From positions 6,742,606 to 6,806,605 of the forward strand of contig NC_080075.1 of assembly GCF_949987535.1 (NCBI RefSeq): a DNA stretch of 64,000 bases. The letters are read 5' to 3'. This DNA comes from Balaenoptera acutorostrata. Its lineage: Eukaryota > Chordata > Mammalia > Artiodactyla > Balaenopteridae. Made by a program: the position numbers and the translations under genes. Shown here one piece after another: positions 23,590 to 35,504 of this stretch. The notes below the pieces were generated by a model. The model saw only the letters and a program-made list of their open reading frames with translations. It was not told the origin of the DNA and ran no database searches. Positions within the stretch are counted from its first letter, which is position 1. Each line of letters opens with the position of its first letter.

Positions 23590-26450
23590 CTCCTACACCT
23601 TGTTTTCTTGAGACCTTGATCTTGCCAGCCTTACTTCATTTTACCAAACAAGTTACTGCACAGGGAAACCAGCCCACAGAGCTGAAGGGGCTCTTTAAAT
23701 CCAAATAAACAGGACTGAATGAGTACAGGGACATGTAGAATGATGACCCTTAATGACTTAAAACAACCGATGTCAGTAATTAGGACTCTTTTCATAGTAC
23801 AGAGAAGGTGACTTAAAAAAAACTTAAGGACTAATTAATTTCACATAATAGTCGCCCTGGGACCTACTGTGAGAGCTGCCGTTAATGATGTATTTTCCTG
23901 TAATTAATTTTTATGTGCATCCTTGGGGCTCCCATCACCTTCTCTGGAATTACTCCTTGATCCCTGAGCCTAACACTTCCATCCCGTCTACATCCATCAG
24001 GCCAGCCTTCCCTGTAAACAAAGGCGAAACAGAGAACTGGAAACAGCTACCCATGCAGCAGAACTTTAGTGTGACAATGCTTTCTTTGCTCAGAGAGGAA
24101 ACTAGGTAATTAATACACGCAAGAGCGTATTTTGGAAATCGTGGGTTTTTCTCTGCATTTTTAAAAAGTCTAAAGGGGAGGACACAAGGGAGAAAGACAG
24201 TGTTCAATAAACAGAAGGGCGAGAGATCCAAGTTCAAGACTCATGACTGCCACCACTTTGGTAGCTCGGAAAATCACGTTCTTTCTCCAGATCTCATTTT
24301 CTCTAGGTCATGGTTTTTAAATGTGGACAGCGCCCTGAACCCTGGAAGACAGAGGCCGAGGCCGATGACCTGTGGCTTTTATAGTGAGAAGTACTGTCAG
24401 TTGCAGCAAAAGCTTTGACAGGCAGCAAACAAGCCCCGTCCCCCTGTCCCCATGCCTTAATCCCCCCACTCTTGCCCATAATGCAAACATGGGTTAACAC
24501 CGGGCAAATCATGGCTTCTTTAAAACCTACATTGCTTCCTCTTCTTGAGTACCAACTTTTTCCTGGAGATTCCTAAAGAAAAGAACCAACTTTCCAACCC
24601 ACCTGGAACAGGTAATGGCCAAATACACAATATTAGGGCAACATGCTGGTTCTCCAATGCAGGGAGGGAGACAGCTTGAATTCTCCAAAAAAAGATGTAA
24701 TAGAACAAGATACTCACGCACAAGTGGTTGTTTCAGGGGGACCAAGGAGAGCCGACCTGCAGGGTGGAGGCTGGAACAGACACCTGTGCTCAGGAACACA
24801 CACAGGTGTGGGGTAGCACATACTCCTACGTGGCCCGGTTTCCACTGCCCTTGTCCGCAGTTTACCAAGTCACTGCGGTGGCCGGCTTGGGCCTGTCGTA
24901 CCTTGATAGGCGTGGACCCAGGAAGCCCAGCGGCTGCATCAGAGGGCAGCCGTCTCATGCGTGACAGTCTACACGGCTGTGCCTCCCACTAGCCCGTTCC
25001 TTGGGAACAGAGGCTGAGTTTCTCACGTCTATGTCCTGGCCACTTGGTCTACAGTACGGCTTAGCAAATGACGCCAATGAATGAAAACTCAGGGGCATCT
25101 CAGGAAATGACAATATCTTAAGCTTGCGCTTGGATGTCCCGCTCTTTCTACCCCATGCCGTCCTAATTCCAGCAACAAGGCACCCCCCGCACCTGCCAGC
25201 ACCTGCCCTGCCTATTTACCCAGGTGTCTTCTTACTCCCGGCTCGGAAATGTTTCAATGACTCATAACTAAAGCACAAAGATCACAGCGCGGTAGTCCAG
25301 CTGCCATGTAGTACGGACCCATCTCCCTCGGAGGCTTCCTTTCGATTCAAATTAATTATGATTCTGACACCCCTTCCCCAGGCACATCCACAGGTTCTTT
25401 CTATGTTGCTTCTGATTTCCTGGTAGTTAAGCAGACACAATACACTGAGTTGCATCAGAGCATGCTGAACGGGCTTCATTCTGCTGAGCATTATTATTTC
25501 CATTTTTTTCTTTGAAAACGTTAGATTTAAAAAAAAATCAGTTTCAGATAGTCTTAAAGGGAAAGAAAGGGGAAAATGTTTTCTTTCCTTTTTTTCATCA
25601 CCCCAAGTCTTCATGAATTTAGTTTCATTAAGGTCTAAATGGGATGTATTTAAATGCTCATCAAAGGATGCCCCTTCCAGCAGCAGGTGAAAGGTTACCC
25701 TGTGATTGGATCTGCACAGCTGACCAGGGCTCGTGGGAAAGGCAGGCAGAGCGCACAGCATTGGGAGCTTTTGCTCAGCAAGTAGGCAACGGCTTAATGC
25801 ATCAGTTATCACCACTTGAGCAAATTAACTATGTGTTTAATTCAGGAGAAGAAAGATGAGTAATTAGCAAGCAAAAAACAAACTGTGCGTCACTTAAAAG
25901 AAATCCTAACTTAGAGCCTTTCCTGATTTTTATTGGGTATTTACAAATCAGAGGGAGAATTACCTGAAATCTACTGCCTGTCATAGAGAAAAGATTCCTA
26001 AGAACCCAGACAGACCTGGATCCATTTTTCTTTGTTTTGGGATGTAGTTCTCTCAATATGTCAATTTCAGGAAAGCTCCTTAATTTTACTTGATTAAGTA
26101 GGGATCTTAGCTCTAATCCATCTAATCAAAATATATTATGGGAAGACATAATAACTAAAACATGCTTGGAGAGAGAAGGGTGATTTAGAGCAAGGGTTTT
26201 CAGAGACGCCCTTTTAGGAGGGGAGTGGCCCGGACCCCTGCCCTTTCCTCACCTTCCCTATTCAAGCTGAGCTATTCTGAGCCCTTCCATAAGAGACATT
26301 ATACTTCTTCTGCAAGAGTTTTGGGGAAAATCGGCTTCAAGCCACTGATTCACCAGATGTGAAGGAACACAGAGGCAGGGAATGGCCTGGTTGGCTCAAC
26401 TGCTCTATTGCCAGCAGCCTGCCCAGCGCCTAGGAGCACACCAGGGGTGT
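23590..26450. other. long unique stretch, no gene recognised
   Basis: Nearly 3 kb with no clear transposon. A 177-codon minus-strand frame (25,282-25,815) is open but shows no domain that I recognise. An open frame of this length is expected about once by chance in 64 kb. The AT-rich core at 25,480-26,050 could be conserved regulatory sequence, which only a cross-species alignment can show. Confidence 0.35.
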
Positions 26451-26454
26451 GACC

Positions 26455-26520
26455 ACTTGTGAATGAAGAAATGGATGGGTGGAAGGATGGAAGGATGGAT
26501 GGAGGGAGGGAGGGAGGCAA
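26455..26520. repeat. (GGAT)n/(GGAG)n simple repeat
   Basis: ATGGATGGGTGGAAGGATGG leads into GGAGGGAGGGAGG. The array is purine-rich and imperfect. Confidence 0.8.
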
Positions 26521-26524
26521 AAAT

Positions 26525-27035
26525 GAGATCTACAAGTGGGCAGAGAGCTCCCACTGTGATTAAGCTCTGAAACATTTCTCACATCTGGATTACAGACTAA
26601 ATGCATGATGACTCAACAAAGGAGGTTAAAAAAAAAAAATCTGTAAGAGCGAAAACAAAGCAACTCCGAACGCTAGTGGTTTTAACGGAGATGCAAGCCT
26701 TCGTTGATGGGATCCAAGAATGAGATTCCGCACATAAGTTGTGACATCTGTCACTCACTGCTCTCCCCCTGAATCCTATGCGGTCCCAGCTTCTTCCACA
26801 TTCTGGGCCTTGGGGAGACAGCCTAAACAATTTGGGAGACTTCTGTCTACAAATCATGCAGGGCAAACAATGACTTACTTACTAAAATCCCCAGACATTT
26901 CAACAGGGAGCACACACTGAAGTTTCAGGAGATGATTTCAAGGAAAATAAAAGTACATGACCCAGTGGGTAGTAAATGTAAGGATTAACTGCTATTTTGC
27001 TACATGAATTCCCCCCCAAGATAGAAACAGGAACA
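26525..27035. other. unique sequence, no feature recognised
   Basis: No repeat, RNA gene or exon was recognised between the simple repeat and the DNA transposon. Confidence 0.4.
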
Positions 27036-27039
27036 TAGT

Positions 27040-27665
27040 CTGCAACAGTGCCGTCCAGAGAAATATAACATGAGCCACCTACGTAATTTAAAATGTCTAG
27101 TAGCCACATTAAAAAAGTAAAATAAATACAACAAACTAGTAAATATAACAAAAAAGAAGCAGACTCACAGATATAGAGAACAAACGAGTGGTTACCTGTG
27201 AGAAGAGGGAAGCGGGGAGAGGCAATATAGCGGGAAAGGAGTAAGAGGTACAAACTATTAGGTATAAAACAAGCTACAAGGATATATTGTACACGGGGAA
27301 TATAGCCAATATTTTATAATAACTATAAATGGAATATAACCTTTAAAAATTGTGAATCACTATATTATACACCTGTAACTTATATAATATTGTACAACTG
27401 TACTTCAATTTAAAGAAAAGTAAACGAGAGAGGTAATTTTGATAATATACATTGTTTAACCCAATATACACAAAATATTATCATTACAACATGTAATAAA
27501 TTTTAAAAAGTTATTCATAGGATAATGTATATTCTTTTTGTCCTATTAAATCTTTGACATCTAGGATGTATTTTACAGTCACAGCACATCTCAGTCTGGA
27601 CTCACCACATTCTAGGGGCTCAATAGCCATATGTGGCTAATGGCCATGCACTGTCAGCACAGGCT
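27040..27665 (+). mobile_element. non-autonomous DNA transposon, split by an L1
   Basis: The left part reads CAGTGCCGTCCAGAGAAATA and TCTAGTAGCCACATTAAAAA. The right part resumes at about 27,423 with TTTTGATAATATACATTGTT, AACATGTAATAAATTTTAAA and ends GCCATATGTGGCTAATGGCC and CACTGTCAGCACAGG. This is the common mammalian 'gctgtccaatagaa..agccacatgtggctagtggc' family. I do not assign a family name. Confidence 0.65.
27145..27422 (+). mobile_element. L1 LINE 3' end, diverged
   Basis: AGACTCACAGATATAGAGAA, GTGGTTACCTGTGAGAAGAG and TGTACTTCAATTTAAAGAAA follow the 3' end of the L1s elsewhere in the window, but with more changes. It sits inside the DNA transposon at 27,040-27,665. Confidence 0.75.
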
Positions 27666-27689
27666 CAGCAGGACAGATGGATAAACAGT

Positions 27690-28190
27690 GGGCATCAACC
27701 GAAGAAGTGGGTCTGGAGCGCACCCCATTGTGGGGCTTCAGTCATTCTGGTCTACTCTTACTTCCTTGGGGTTCCTGCCATATGGTTTTGAGGAGACTTA
27801 ACTCATAGTAATCCCTGACCCCTGACTCCCAGGCTGAGCCCATGACCCTGGTTTTCCAATCATAATTCACACCACTGCCATAGTCCAAGAGGAGGGCACA
27901 TGACCAAGCCAGGCCAATCAGAATCTTCTCTGAGACTAGTATCCAGAAGCCAGGGAAAAGGGCTTTCTCCTTCCCCTGGTGCTGCTGGGGTGTGATTTGG
28001 GGGTTCTCCCCATCACAGGGAGAGCCAGTCTCAGGATGGGGCCATGAAATCCAGCCCTGAGACCCTGGTTTGGGGTCTCTCTTTCATGGATTCTGCATCT
28101 ACCCCACATCCTCTCAGCACCTGCTCTCATTTGCTTCTGCTAATTTGAGTTGTGTTTCAGCCACTCTCATTAGACAGAGTCATGATGCAG
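27690..28190 (-). mobile_element. ancient repeat, family not named
   Basis: CATGACCAAGCCAGGCCAAT, CAGAATCTTCTCTGAGACTA and the end TGCTAATTTGAGTTGTGTTT CAGCCAC resemble a common ancient mammalian repeat. The segment at 53,205-53,665 is the same family in the opposite direction (ATGCTTTTGGCTACAACTAA, CAGCCAATCAGG). Orientation is set relative to that copy. Confidence 0.45.
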
Positions 28191-28194
28191 GCCA

Positions 28195-29720
28195 AGCCAC
28201 AACCCCGGTCCACTGCCATATTCTCCCGCCATGCATCTAGGGCTGTCTCAGAGACAGTATCCCAGGCCACAGAGGGCCCACGGCCCAGACTTGAGAGGTG
28301 GACTTTCATCTTTTAAACCTCATCAGTGTTTTGGAGCTCTTGTTCCCTCCCTGGGTCACCACCTGGGTTTCGCCCTGACACCTCCATCTGGGGCACAGAT
28401 GTGTGCTAGGCAGCTGAGCTGCCCTGCTTTGCTGCAGAAGCCTGTGCTCCCCTTTGTGCTCCCCCATGAGTCTGTGTCTCACTTCCTGTCCCCCTTCGTG
28501 CATCCCGCCTCGAGAAGCAGAATGGTACCCTGAGTTTGCCTTTCCACGCCAGGATCTCACTGGCCTCCTCATGAACTGTATGAAGGCCTATTCTGAAGCG
28601 CTGACCTTTTAGAATCAACCAAGCACAACAGGAGACTGTTCCAGGCCCGAGGTTATAAACACAAAGATGACAATCCTGTCCTCTGCGTATGCATGGGACT
28701 TGCACAGATATTCCCAGCATGACAGCAAACACGTTCATCAGGAAGTAGCCACTTAGGGCCCTGGTGAGCAGCCCCTTGGGGGACTGTGGGAATGAAGCCC
28801 AGCCTGGCCTTGACCCCATTGTAGAGAGTGAATTACTGAGAGAATTCTAAGAAATGTAAATTTAATTTGACATACTATGCGAGTTTTAGTGTGATGAATT
28901 CTATTAGACTTCATGGCTAAGCTAAGTATTTATTAACTGCCCCTCCGGATTAGGTTTTATTTTTTCCCAAGAAAGTTTCAGAGAAAGCTGAGGGCCTTCC
29001 CTTCAGGCGCTGGACCACTTGATTCCCACGACAACAGTCCACTCACTGCAGTTACCGCCATAGTCTTAGGAAATCTGAACCAGCCCCATGAAGTCTACAG
29101 GGAGGTAGATGGGGCCTCTTCTCTCCACCCTGCATGGCAGAAGGAGTTTACAGATACGTGATTAAAATCCATGGTTCAGATTATTCCTGTTCCTTGCAGG
29201 AAGCTCCACAAACTAATGAATGCTTCAGTGTGCTTAATGTTTTAAGTGATATGCAAAAATCATGAGTGAAATTTGTATCGAGCCATTAGTGCTTTTTTCA
29301 CCACTGAACTCCCCTGCCAGGAACCAGCGCTAACCAGGTCTGAGGCTTCTGGAGAGTGAAGACCACAAACGGTCTCTCCTTCTGTCTTGCCCATCATCCT
29401 CCTTCGGACATGAACGGTGGGGCAGACACAGGCCGGGAGCAGCCCTCCCATCTCCCCACTGCATCTGCAATTTGGGGGCTTGAATGTCCTCCTGCCTTGT
29501 CCCATCACAGGCTCCCTGCTTCCCTACATTAGCGAGAGGACAGGTTTGCGGGTCTGATGGGCTACCCTGGGCTGCTCTGAGATCTCTGAAGTTGCGAACA
29601 TCTGTCCAGTTGGGTTCTGTTCTTACACTGGTGGGTAGAGACCATTGGGAAAAATTATTTCCTCCAAATGGCAAGGGCATCCCTTCTTGGGGGGTAATCC
29701 CAAAACGCTTTCTTGCTGAG
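28195..29720. other. unique sequence, no gene recognised
   Basis: Overlapping frames of 80-137 codons occur on both strands in the GC-richer parts (28.2-28.8 and 29.26-29.7 kb), with no splice-site pairs and no protein resemblance that I recognise. Confidence 0.4.
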
Positions 29721-29724
29721 GAGC

Positions 29725-29840
29725 CCAAGGCAAGTTATCTACCCTGCCTGAACCTCAGTTTCTCATCTTCAAAGTGGGAGCACAGTCATATCTCCCTGGT
29801 TCAGCTGCCAAAAGGACCACCCGAGATAACGCAGGACCCC
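29725..29840 (+). mobile_element. MIR SINE fragment
   Basis: GGCAAGTTATCTACCCTGCC, TGAACCTCAGTTTCTCATCT and TCAAAGTGGGAGC follow the MIR core (..acttaacctctctgagcctcagtttcctcatctgtaaaatgggg). Confidence 0.75.
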
Positions 29841-30019
29841 CTGAACTGCCTGCTCCACTGGCCTGCAGGCAGCAGGTCATCGCTTCTTTATCTTCACTGA
29901 ATGTCATTTTTGAGGGTGTTCCCACCTCCTCTCACATAAATAAGAATACTCATTCAAAAACCTGGAGGACCCAGGAAAGTAGAGAAATAAAAATTTCAAC
30001 TCTTCCGCTGACTCACGAC

Positions 30020-30330
30020 CCACGATAACCACTATTAACAATTTGTGTTTCTTTTCCTAAGTGTGGGTACATTTTACGGAGTTGAGATCATGCTGTGGAT
30101 ATAACTTGGTAGAGTCCTTTTCTCACTTAACATGATACGTGTTTTCCCATGTTACTCTATCATCGCCAGAAATAATCCTTGTAATAGCTGAGTTTTATTC
30201 CACCCAGTGTTTTCTCGGGGTTGACCGAACCACACCCAGCTTTCCAGACGTCTCGGTTTCCAACTTCTTGCTAACACAACCACACTGTGGTGGGCATGGC
30301 TTTTTCTTCAGTTGGGCTTATTCCCTTACG
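30020..30330 (-). mobile_element. ancient L1M-like 3' region
   Basis: AACCACTATTAACAATTTGT, ACGGAGTTGAGATCATGCTG, TTTTCTCACTTAACATGATA and GTGTTTTCCCATGTTACTC follow the reversed 3' region of old L1 elements. It is heavily decayed and the boundaries are uncertain. Confidence 0.5.
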
Positions 30331-30990
30331 AGAGGTTCCGGAAGGGTTATGGGGCTCAAACTGTGAGGATGGCAGTGGCTCTTGACACCTCCTGCAGGTG
30401 GCTTTCCTTGCATTCACCTCCACAAGCAACGCCATGGAAGCCCTTTTCACATCCCTAGGGATCACCTTTTAGTACTTTTTTGATAACTTAGTTGAGGAAA
30501 ATGATCTTATCATTTTTATTTGCACTTCCTCGATTCTCAAGAGACTGTTTTCCCATTAACCATATGCCATTCCTTTTTGTGCAGGGCAATGGACTCCTTT
30601 AGTGCACTTGAAATTGGTGGAAGCGTTTGGCAGATGACGGGAATCTATGTTTTTAATTAGTGCTGATGCAAGTGTTTCTTGGGCCAGAATTGGAAAACTT
30701 CTGGATTAGAGGGTTAGTTTTAAAATCTGTTCCTAGGGTTTTTCTTAAACCGAGATTTCATTCTTTTCGGCAAACATCCTCTCTAGATGTAGCCATCTTT
30801 ACATTTGGATCACTTTTTAATGAAGTACAGGAGTTTAAGTCTAATCTGTCAATATTTTCTTTTGCGATTTCTTTTTGTTCTTCTCAGCTTAGAAATTCTT
30901 TACTCTCAGAGTTTTGCAAAGATTCCTTTTTCTATTTTTCTCCTGCTTTTCAAAAAAGCTTCACTGTTTATTTGGAATTTCAATTGGCTA

Positions 30991-31188
30991 TTTAGGGTAA
31001 AGGGAGGATGTAAACTTTAAATTTTGTTTTTCAAAATGTCTAACTACTGTCAGCAAAAATTTGATGGAGGCAAAAAGAGGCATCAAGAGACATTGAGGGA
31101 GGAAGAGATTACTCTGTGTGGGTCAGAGAAAGTGGTTAGACATTTTGAAAAACAAAATTTAAAGTTTACATCCTCCCTTTACCCTAAA
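30991..31188. repeat. perfect 54-bp inverted repeat with a 90-bp spacer
   Basis: The left arm 30,991-31,044 (TTTAGGGTAAAGGGAGGATG ... ATGTCTAAC) is the exact reverse complement of the right arm 31,135-31,188 (GTTAGACATTTTGAAAAACA ... CCTAAA). The 90-bp spacer 31,045-31,134 is purine-rich. After one mismatch, three more bases pair towards the loop. Neither arm resembles a repeat seen elsewhere in this window. RNA from either strand would fold into a 54-bp hairpin. Confidence 0.97.
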
Positions 31189-31499
31189 CTGATAGTGGGG
31201 CCTCGGATGGGGGCAGAACCGTGCCCTGTGTGCTCTCCTTCTCCCCTACCTCTCTCCAGGTTTTCAAAACCTCTTTGTCCAGCACTTTAGCCTTGAGAAA
31301 ACTCCTAGTACCCGAAGGCTTCTGCAACCTTGCTTTAAAGTAAAGTTAAGAATTTAACAATTTTAATTTTTTCCTACAGATGATTAGGAAATGCATTATA
31401 ATATGTTATCATGCTTTTTAAAGATACTCTGTTATATTAGGTGTTATAAAGTCATATTTATCACTTTCTAAGAATCTTGTGATTTGAATTATAGTTGAG

Positions 31500-31680
31500 G
31501 CAGAGATCTTTAAAGCTGAAGAGATCCTTGGGACCATCTACCTGTAGTTCAGTCCCCACGAGGAAGTTGATGCCCAGAGACATAAAATCCGCTGCTCAAA
31601 TTCCTGCAGCCAATGGGAGACAGGGCTGGAATTCACAGCTGGTCTCTGCTTACCGCTGTGTTCCTCCCACTGACGTGCTG
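31500..31680 (-). mobile_element. MIR/L3-like ancient repeat
   Basis: GAGATCCTTGGGACCATCTA, GATGCCCAGAGACATAAAAT and GGGAGACAGGGCTGGAATTC parallel the order 'cctagtccaacc..cagagaggttaagtg..agagctgggattagaac' of ancient core repeats. It is very degraded. Confidence 0.4.
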
Positions 31681-31869
31681 TCACCATCCTCTCCTTTCCA
31701 GGACTTACTGGTGGTCACAATCAAGCAGGAGGTGACAGTTTATTTAAAGACACTATTTATGGAGTCTTCATTACTTTTGTTCAGGCTCTCAGCTACACAA
31801 AACCAAAACACCCAACTACCGTCCAAACCAGAGAAAGGAGAGCTGATTTTCAGCTGATGCACCCCATTG

Positions 31870-32050
31870 GTCTAGAAGAAATGCTTCTAGAAGAATCCAC
31901 CTAGAAGACATGCATCTAGAAGAAACTCTTCTAGAAGAATCCACCTAGAAGACATGCATCTAGAAGCAATGCTTCTAGCAGAATCCACCTAGAAGAAATG
32001 CATCTAGAAGCAATGCCTCTAGCAGAATCCACCTAGAAGACATGCATCAT
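31870..32050 (+). repeat. 44-bp minisatellite, about four units
   Basis: The word AATCCACCTAGAAGA recurs with the CCAC at 31,897, 31,941, 31,985 and 32,029, exactly 44 bases apart each time. Within each unit CTAGAAG or a one-base variant appears two or three times, so the 44-mer itself seems built from a shorter CTAGAAGNNATGC motif. Units 1 and 2 carry the palindrome CTTCTAGAAG (31,884-31,893 and 31,928-31,937). Confidence 0.95.
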
Positions 32051-32054
32051 GTAA

Positions 32055-33490
32055 CAGCTGTTGGGTAAGGAAACTGACTATGTTCCTCTCCCCAGTAAGT
32101 CTCTAAACTCAGGTTGCACCTAGATTAAAATGTGGGAGGAAACTCATGTTCCTGAGACAAACACACGGGAAAGGCTGTCAGATGACCTGCCACGGATGGC
32201 CCTGTGTGCTGACCGTCTGCCCGGCCCACGGACTTGTGGCCAAGTGGCTCAAGGCAGAAGTATGAGTGTCAAGGCAGTTCGGAACAAACAACAACAAGCT
32301 TTTCCCCAAACAGAATTATTTTTTACCAGTATCCAGTCTAAAGTTAAGTAGAGAAAGTCTTATTGGACCTATGGGCACATTTCTTGACCACATGAATGTT
32401 AAACTAAAATAATTCCCAGCTCTAGCTCTACGTGTTCACTGAGTAGAGGGAACTGTCTCTTGAGGTGTCCCCAGCTCTACGGTCTCTGATGATGCAAGGA
32501 ACTCTCTCAGACACCCACATATTCAAGCAAAAGATCACTGTTTCAACCCATGACGGCATGTGTGTATGCCCGTCATTTGCCAGGATGCTTTTGAGAAATA
32601 GCACATGCTCTAGATATGGAAGTGACCATGTTAAGGCGACCTGACTTATTAGCTCTTTGCCAAATTGGGGGGTGGGAGGGGGAATTCAAGGCTCTGCAAA
32701 TTCTCTTTTCACTGTCTGTTGAGTTCGCTTGGAGCCCAGAATGGCAACGACTCAAGCTCTGATTCGGATCTTGACCATTCCCTGTTACTATAAGAACTTT
32801 TCAGGGCATTACCTTCCTAAGTGTGATGCAGGTGTTTCTTCTAGAACATGATCTATGTGATGCTGAAAAACTGCACCCGAAGAAAAACCACGACTTATGA
32901 AAAAAAATAGGGTTGGAGCAGACCATTAAGGACCCATGTGACTTTGTAACTAGAATCTCGCAAAATCGACAAAAATCCTCGTAAGAACATGAGCCCAGCT
33001 GAGTCTGCAGGCCCATTGGAGGCACCGCAGCCCCCCACCTGTACAGGTTTCCTCCCGGAGCTTGTGCCTCCTCCTTGGGGAGGAAAGTCCTTAAAGACGT
33101 TCACTTTTTAGAGAGACTAGATCCATCAAGATTAAAAATCTGGCTCAGGGGTCCCCTTCCTCAGCAAGCCTTTGTTTTCCTTCTTGTAAGCACAAGGAGG
33201 ACATGTCTTCCCAGTGTCTTTGCACTTACAGCTCTCCAAACACAGCAGGAAATAAAGTGGTTCTTGAAGCTACTAAATCAGCCACTTCTTGCTCCAAAAG
33301 AAGGCACTTCTACACTATTCTTGGCTTTTTTCTAAAGGTCGTCATATCCTACTAAGGCTTTCTCATTCCTTGTGAGATCAAGGCACAACAGTTAACATAC
33401 AGGGGAAAATCTCACACCGGCCAACCTAAGCTGCGAGACCTACAGACATCACGCTTTACTGAGGAGTCACCCATGAGCTCAATGGATTAA
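32055..33490. other. unique sequence, no gene recognised
   Basis: No transposon termini or splice-supported exon was recognised. Confidence 0.4.
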
Positions 33491-33494
33491 ACAA

Positions 33495-33605
33495 TTTTTT
33501 AAACCTACTTATTTATTTACTGTGGTAAAAATATATAACATAAATTGACCACTTTAACCATTTTAAGTGCACAGTTAAGTGGCATTAAGTATTTTGTCAC
33601 AGTAA
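33495..33605 (-). mobile_element. ancient L1M 3' end fragment
   Basis: TGTGGTAAAAATATATAACA, AATTGACCACTTTAACCATT and TTAAGTGCACAGTTAAGTGG are the reversed terminal segment of old L1M elements, parallel to 7,759-7,860 in this window. Confidence 0.8.
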
Positions 33606-33984
33606 AAAAAAAGCAAGTCTGCTAAAAATTTATTAAAAAAAAGAACTCCAAGATAAGAAGGTGATCATAAATTATTTTTACCACCATCATCCTCCCTGTT
33701 TTTTCACTTGTCTTTCCTCAGATTTAGCTCTAGGAATAGCAAAGCAGCAGCAGCAACCATATATGCGATAGTTTGGCCAAATTCCAGGAAAGGGTCCAAC
33801 GATCATTATTTCTTAGACTCCAAAAGCTTGAAGGGTTCTGAGCTAAATACACTCATAGTAAATATTTCTTACCTTTCTAAGGTTATGTTTTGGGGGAAAA
33901 CCACAGAGAAACTAAATGCCTTGACAGCATGCAGGTGGAAACTTCTAGGGTCAACGCAGGCTTGCCGTGGATGTCTGATGGCCC

Positions 33985-34150
33985 AGGTCCAAATCGTGGC
34001 TGTGTGACCTCGGGCAAGTAGCTGAACCTCTCTGGGCCTCAGTGTGCAAGCTATAAAGTGAGGGTAATATGAGAGACAGAGGAGTTAATATACTTAAAGC
34101 ATTTCCAATAGTGAATGTCACACACTAGTCCTCCTTAAATAGCTAACTAT
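33985..34150 (+). mobile_element. MIR SINE
   Basis: CCCAGGTCCAAATCGTGGCT, GTGTGACCTCGGGCAAGTAG and CTGAACCTCTCTGGGCCTCA are the tRNA-derived part and core of MIR in order. Confidence 0.85.
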
Positions 34151-34750
34151 TATAGAAAGGCCAAGACCCACCAACCAAAATATTTCAGGTGGAGGACTTA
34201 TATATTTAAAGCATTTTTATTTTGTGTGGCTGAACTTCCAAATGACTTACTCTCAGAATTCACAAAAATACTTTAAATAACTTAAGGACATGAATAATTG
34301 TTGTTCTTTCAGTGACAAAAATAAATACTCTTTTTGAACTTAAGAAAAGGCTTATTGTTATTCTTGGTAGTCAATGGCACAAGAGTTGTTATTAGGAGAG
34401 AAGAAAAACTTGACAGCTTTGACTAACCTCCTACATTCAGAGGATGTCATTTAATTGTAAAAGCGCAAACACACACAAAGGCAAGAGGAGAGATGCCTTT
34501 TTAAAACCATCTCTTCTTCAAAACTTGCAGATGTCTTTCAAAACCCTACATAATATTTTTAGAGTCTCTTTAGAAACTTAAATACTTTAGGCACATTTGA
34601 TATAAAACTTAATGTTATAAACTCTGAACACTTTTTTCTTTAAATTCTAGAAAAGTCAAAGATTCCAGGATCGTCACTGGCTATCCATGATGTCACCACC
34701 TAGGAATTTTCTGTAAATGCCCAAGCAAAACACACACCAAACATATAAAC
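34150..34750. other. unique AT-rich sequence
   Basis: No feature was recognised. Confidence 0.4.
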
Positions 34751-34754
34751 AAAA

Positions 34755-34850
34755 AAATATGTAGAGCTGATTCACTTTGCTCTACAGCAGAAACTAACAC
34801 ACCATTGCAAAGCAATTATGCGCCAATAAAGATGTTAAAAAAAAAAAAGA
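34755..34850 (+). mobile_element. L1 LINE 3' tip, severely 5'-truncated
   Basis: GAGCTGATTCACTTTGCTCT, ACAGCAGAAACTAACACACC and AAGCAATTATGCGCCAATAA AGATGTT are the last 90 bases of a young L1, followed by a 12-A tail. Confidence 0.85.
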
Positions 34851-34854
34851 GGAA

Positions 34855-35500
34855 AATGGAGACTGGGAAAAAACAAAACAAGGGGGTGGGTGGGGAACCA
34901 CCTTAGAAGACCCCACGTGGTCTGCCAGGATGGGGTGGTGGCACCGAGGGCTGGCATGGACCCTGCCAAGCCGCTTGGGGCAGCATCCGTCCTCCTCAGG
35001 CCAGACGCAGCGCGCAGAGTAGGGAGGCCACGGCGTCAAATTTCCAGGAGTGGCAAGAAATTGACTAAAGAAGGAGGAGATTACTAAAGAGATTCCAGAG
35101 CCATCTGGAATACTCCATTCCTGGCCAGAGAAGCCTCTGCCATGTCATGGCTGAGAGCAGGGGTGAAATGACACATAAGAGAATCTTTCATTGTCAGGGG
35201 AGTCAGCCAGTCACTACCAAAGCGGACCGAAAGCTGGGATGGGGCTGGCCCTGCCTGATGCACCGTGAGCCCCTCAGAGAAACAGCTCGCTAATGTCAAT
35301 CCCAAGTTTAAGACACGGCATGCAAATGCTGCAGTGTCTACGGCCCCATGACCAAGGACTCAGCTGACATTCACCAGGCTGATGTCAGTGGTCACAGTGT
35401 GGCCCTGCCCAGTGACCACTGGTGGGGTCTGAATACTGCTACCTGGTGGAAGCTAGTCAGCCCGAGAGCCCCGGACCAACAGGTGCGCTGGGTCTCTTAC
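34855..35500. other. unique sequence, no gene recognised
   Basis: Short overlapping frames only. Confidence 0.4.
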
Positions 35501-35504
35501 TTAT

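Noticed and set aside
25282..25815. A 177-codon minus-strand open frame
   Set aside because: No recognised domain, no splice signals. By a rough estimate about one frame of this length is expected by chance in 64 kb on six frames.
31870..32050. The regular 44-bp array considered as a CRISPR array
   Set aside because: The whole unit repeats, with no variable spacers, and the DNA is mammalian. It is a minisatellite.
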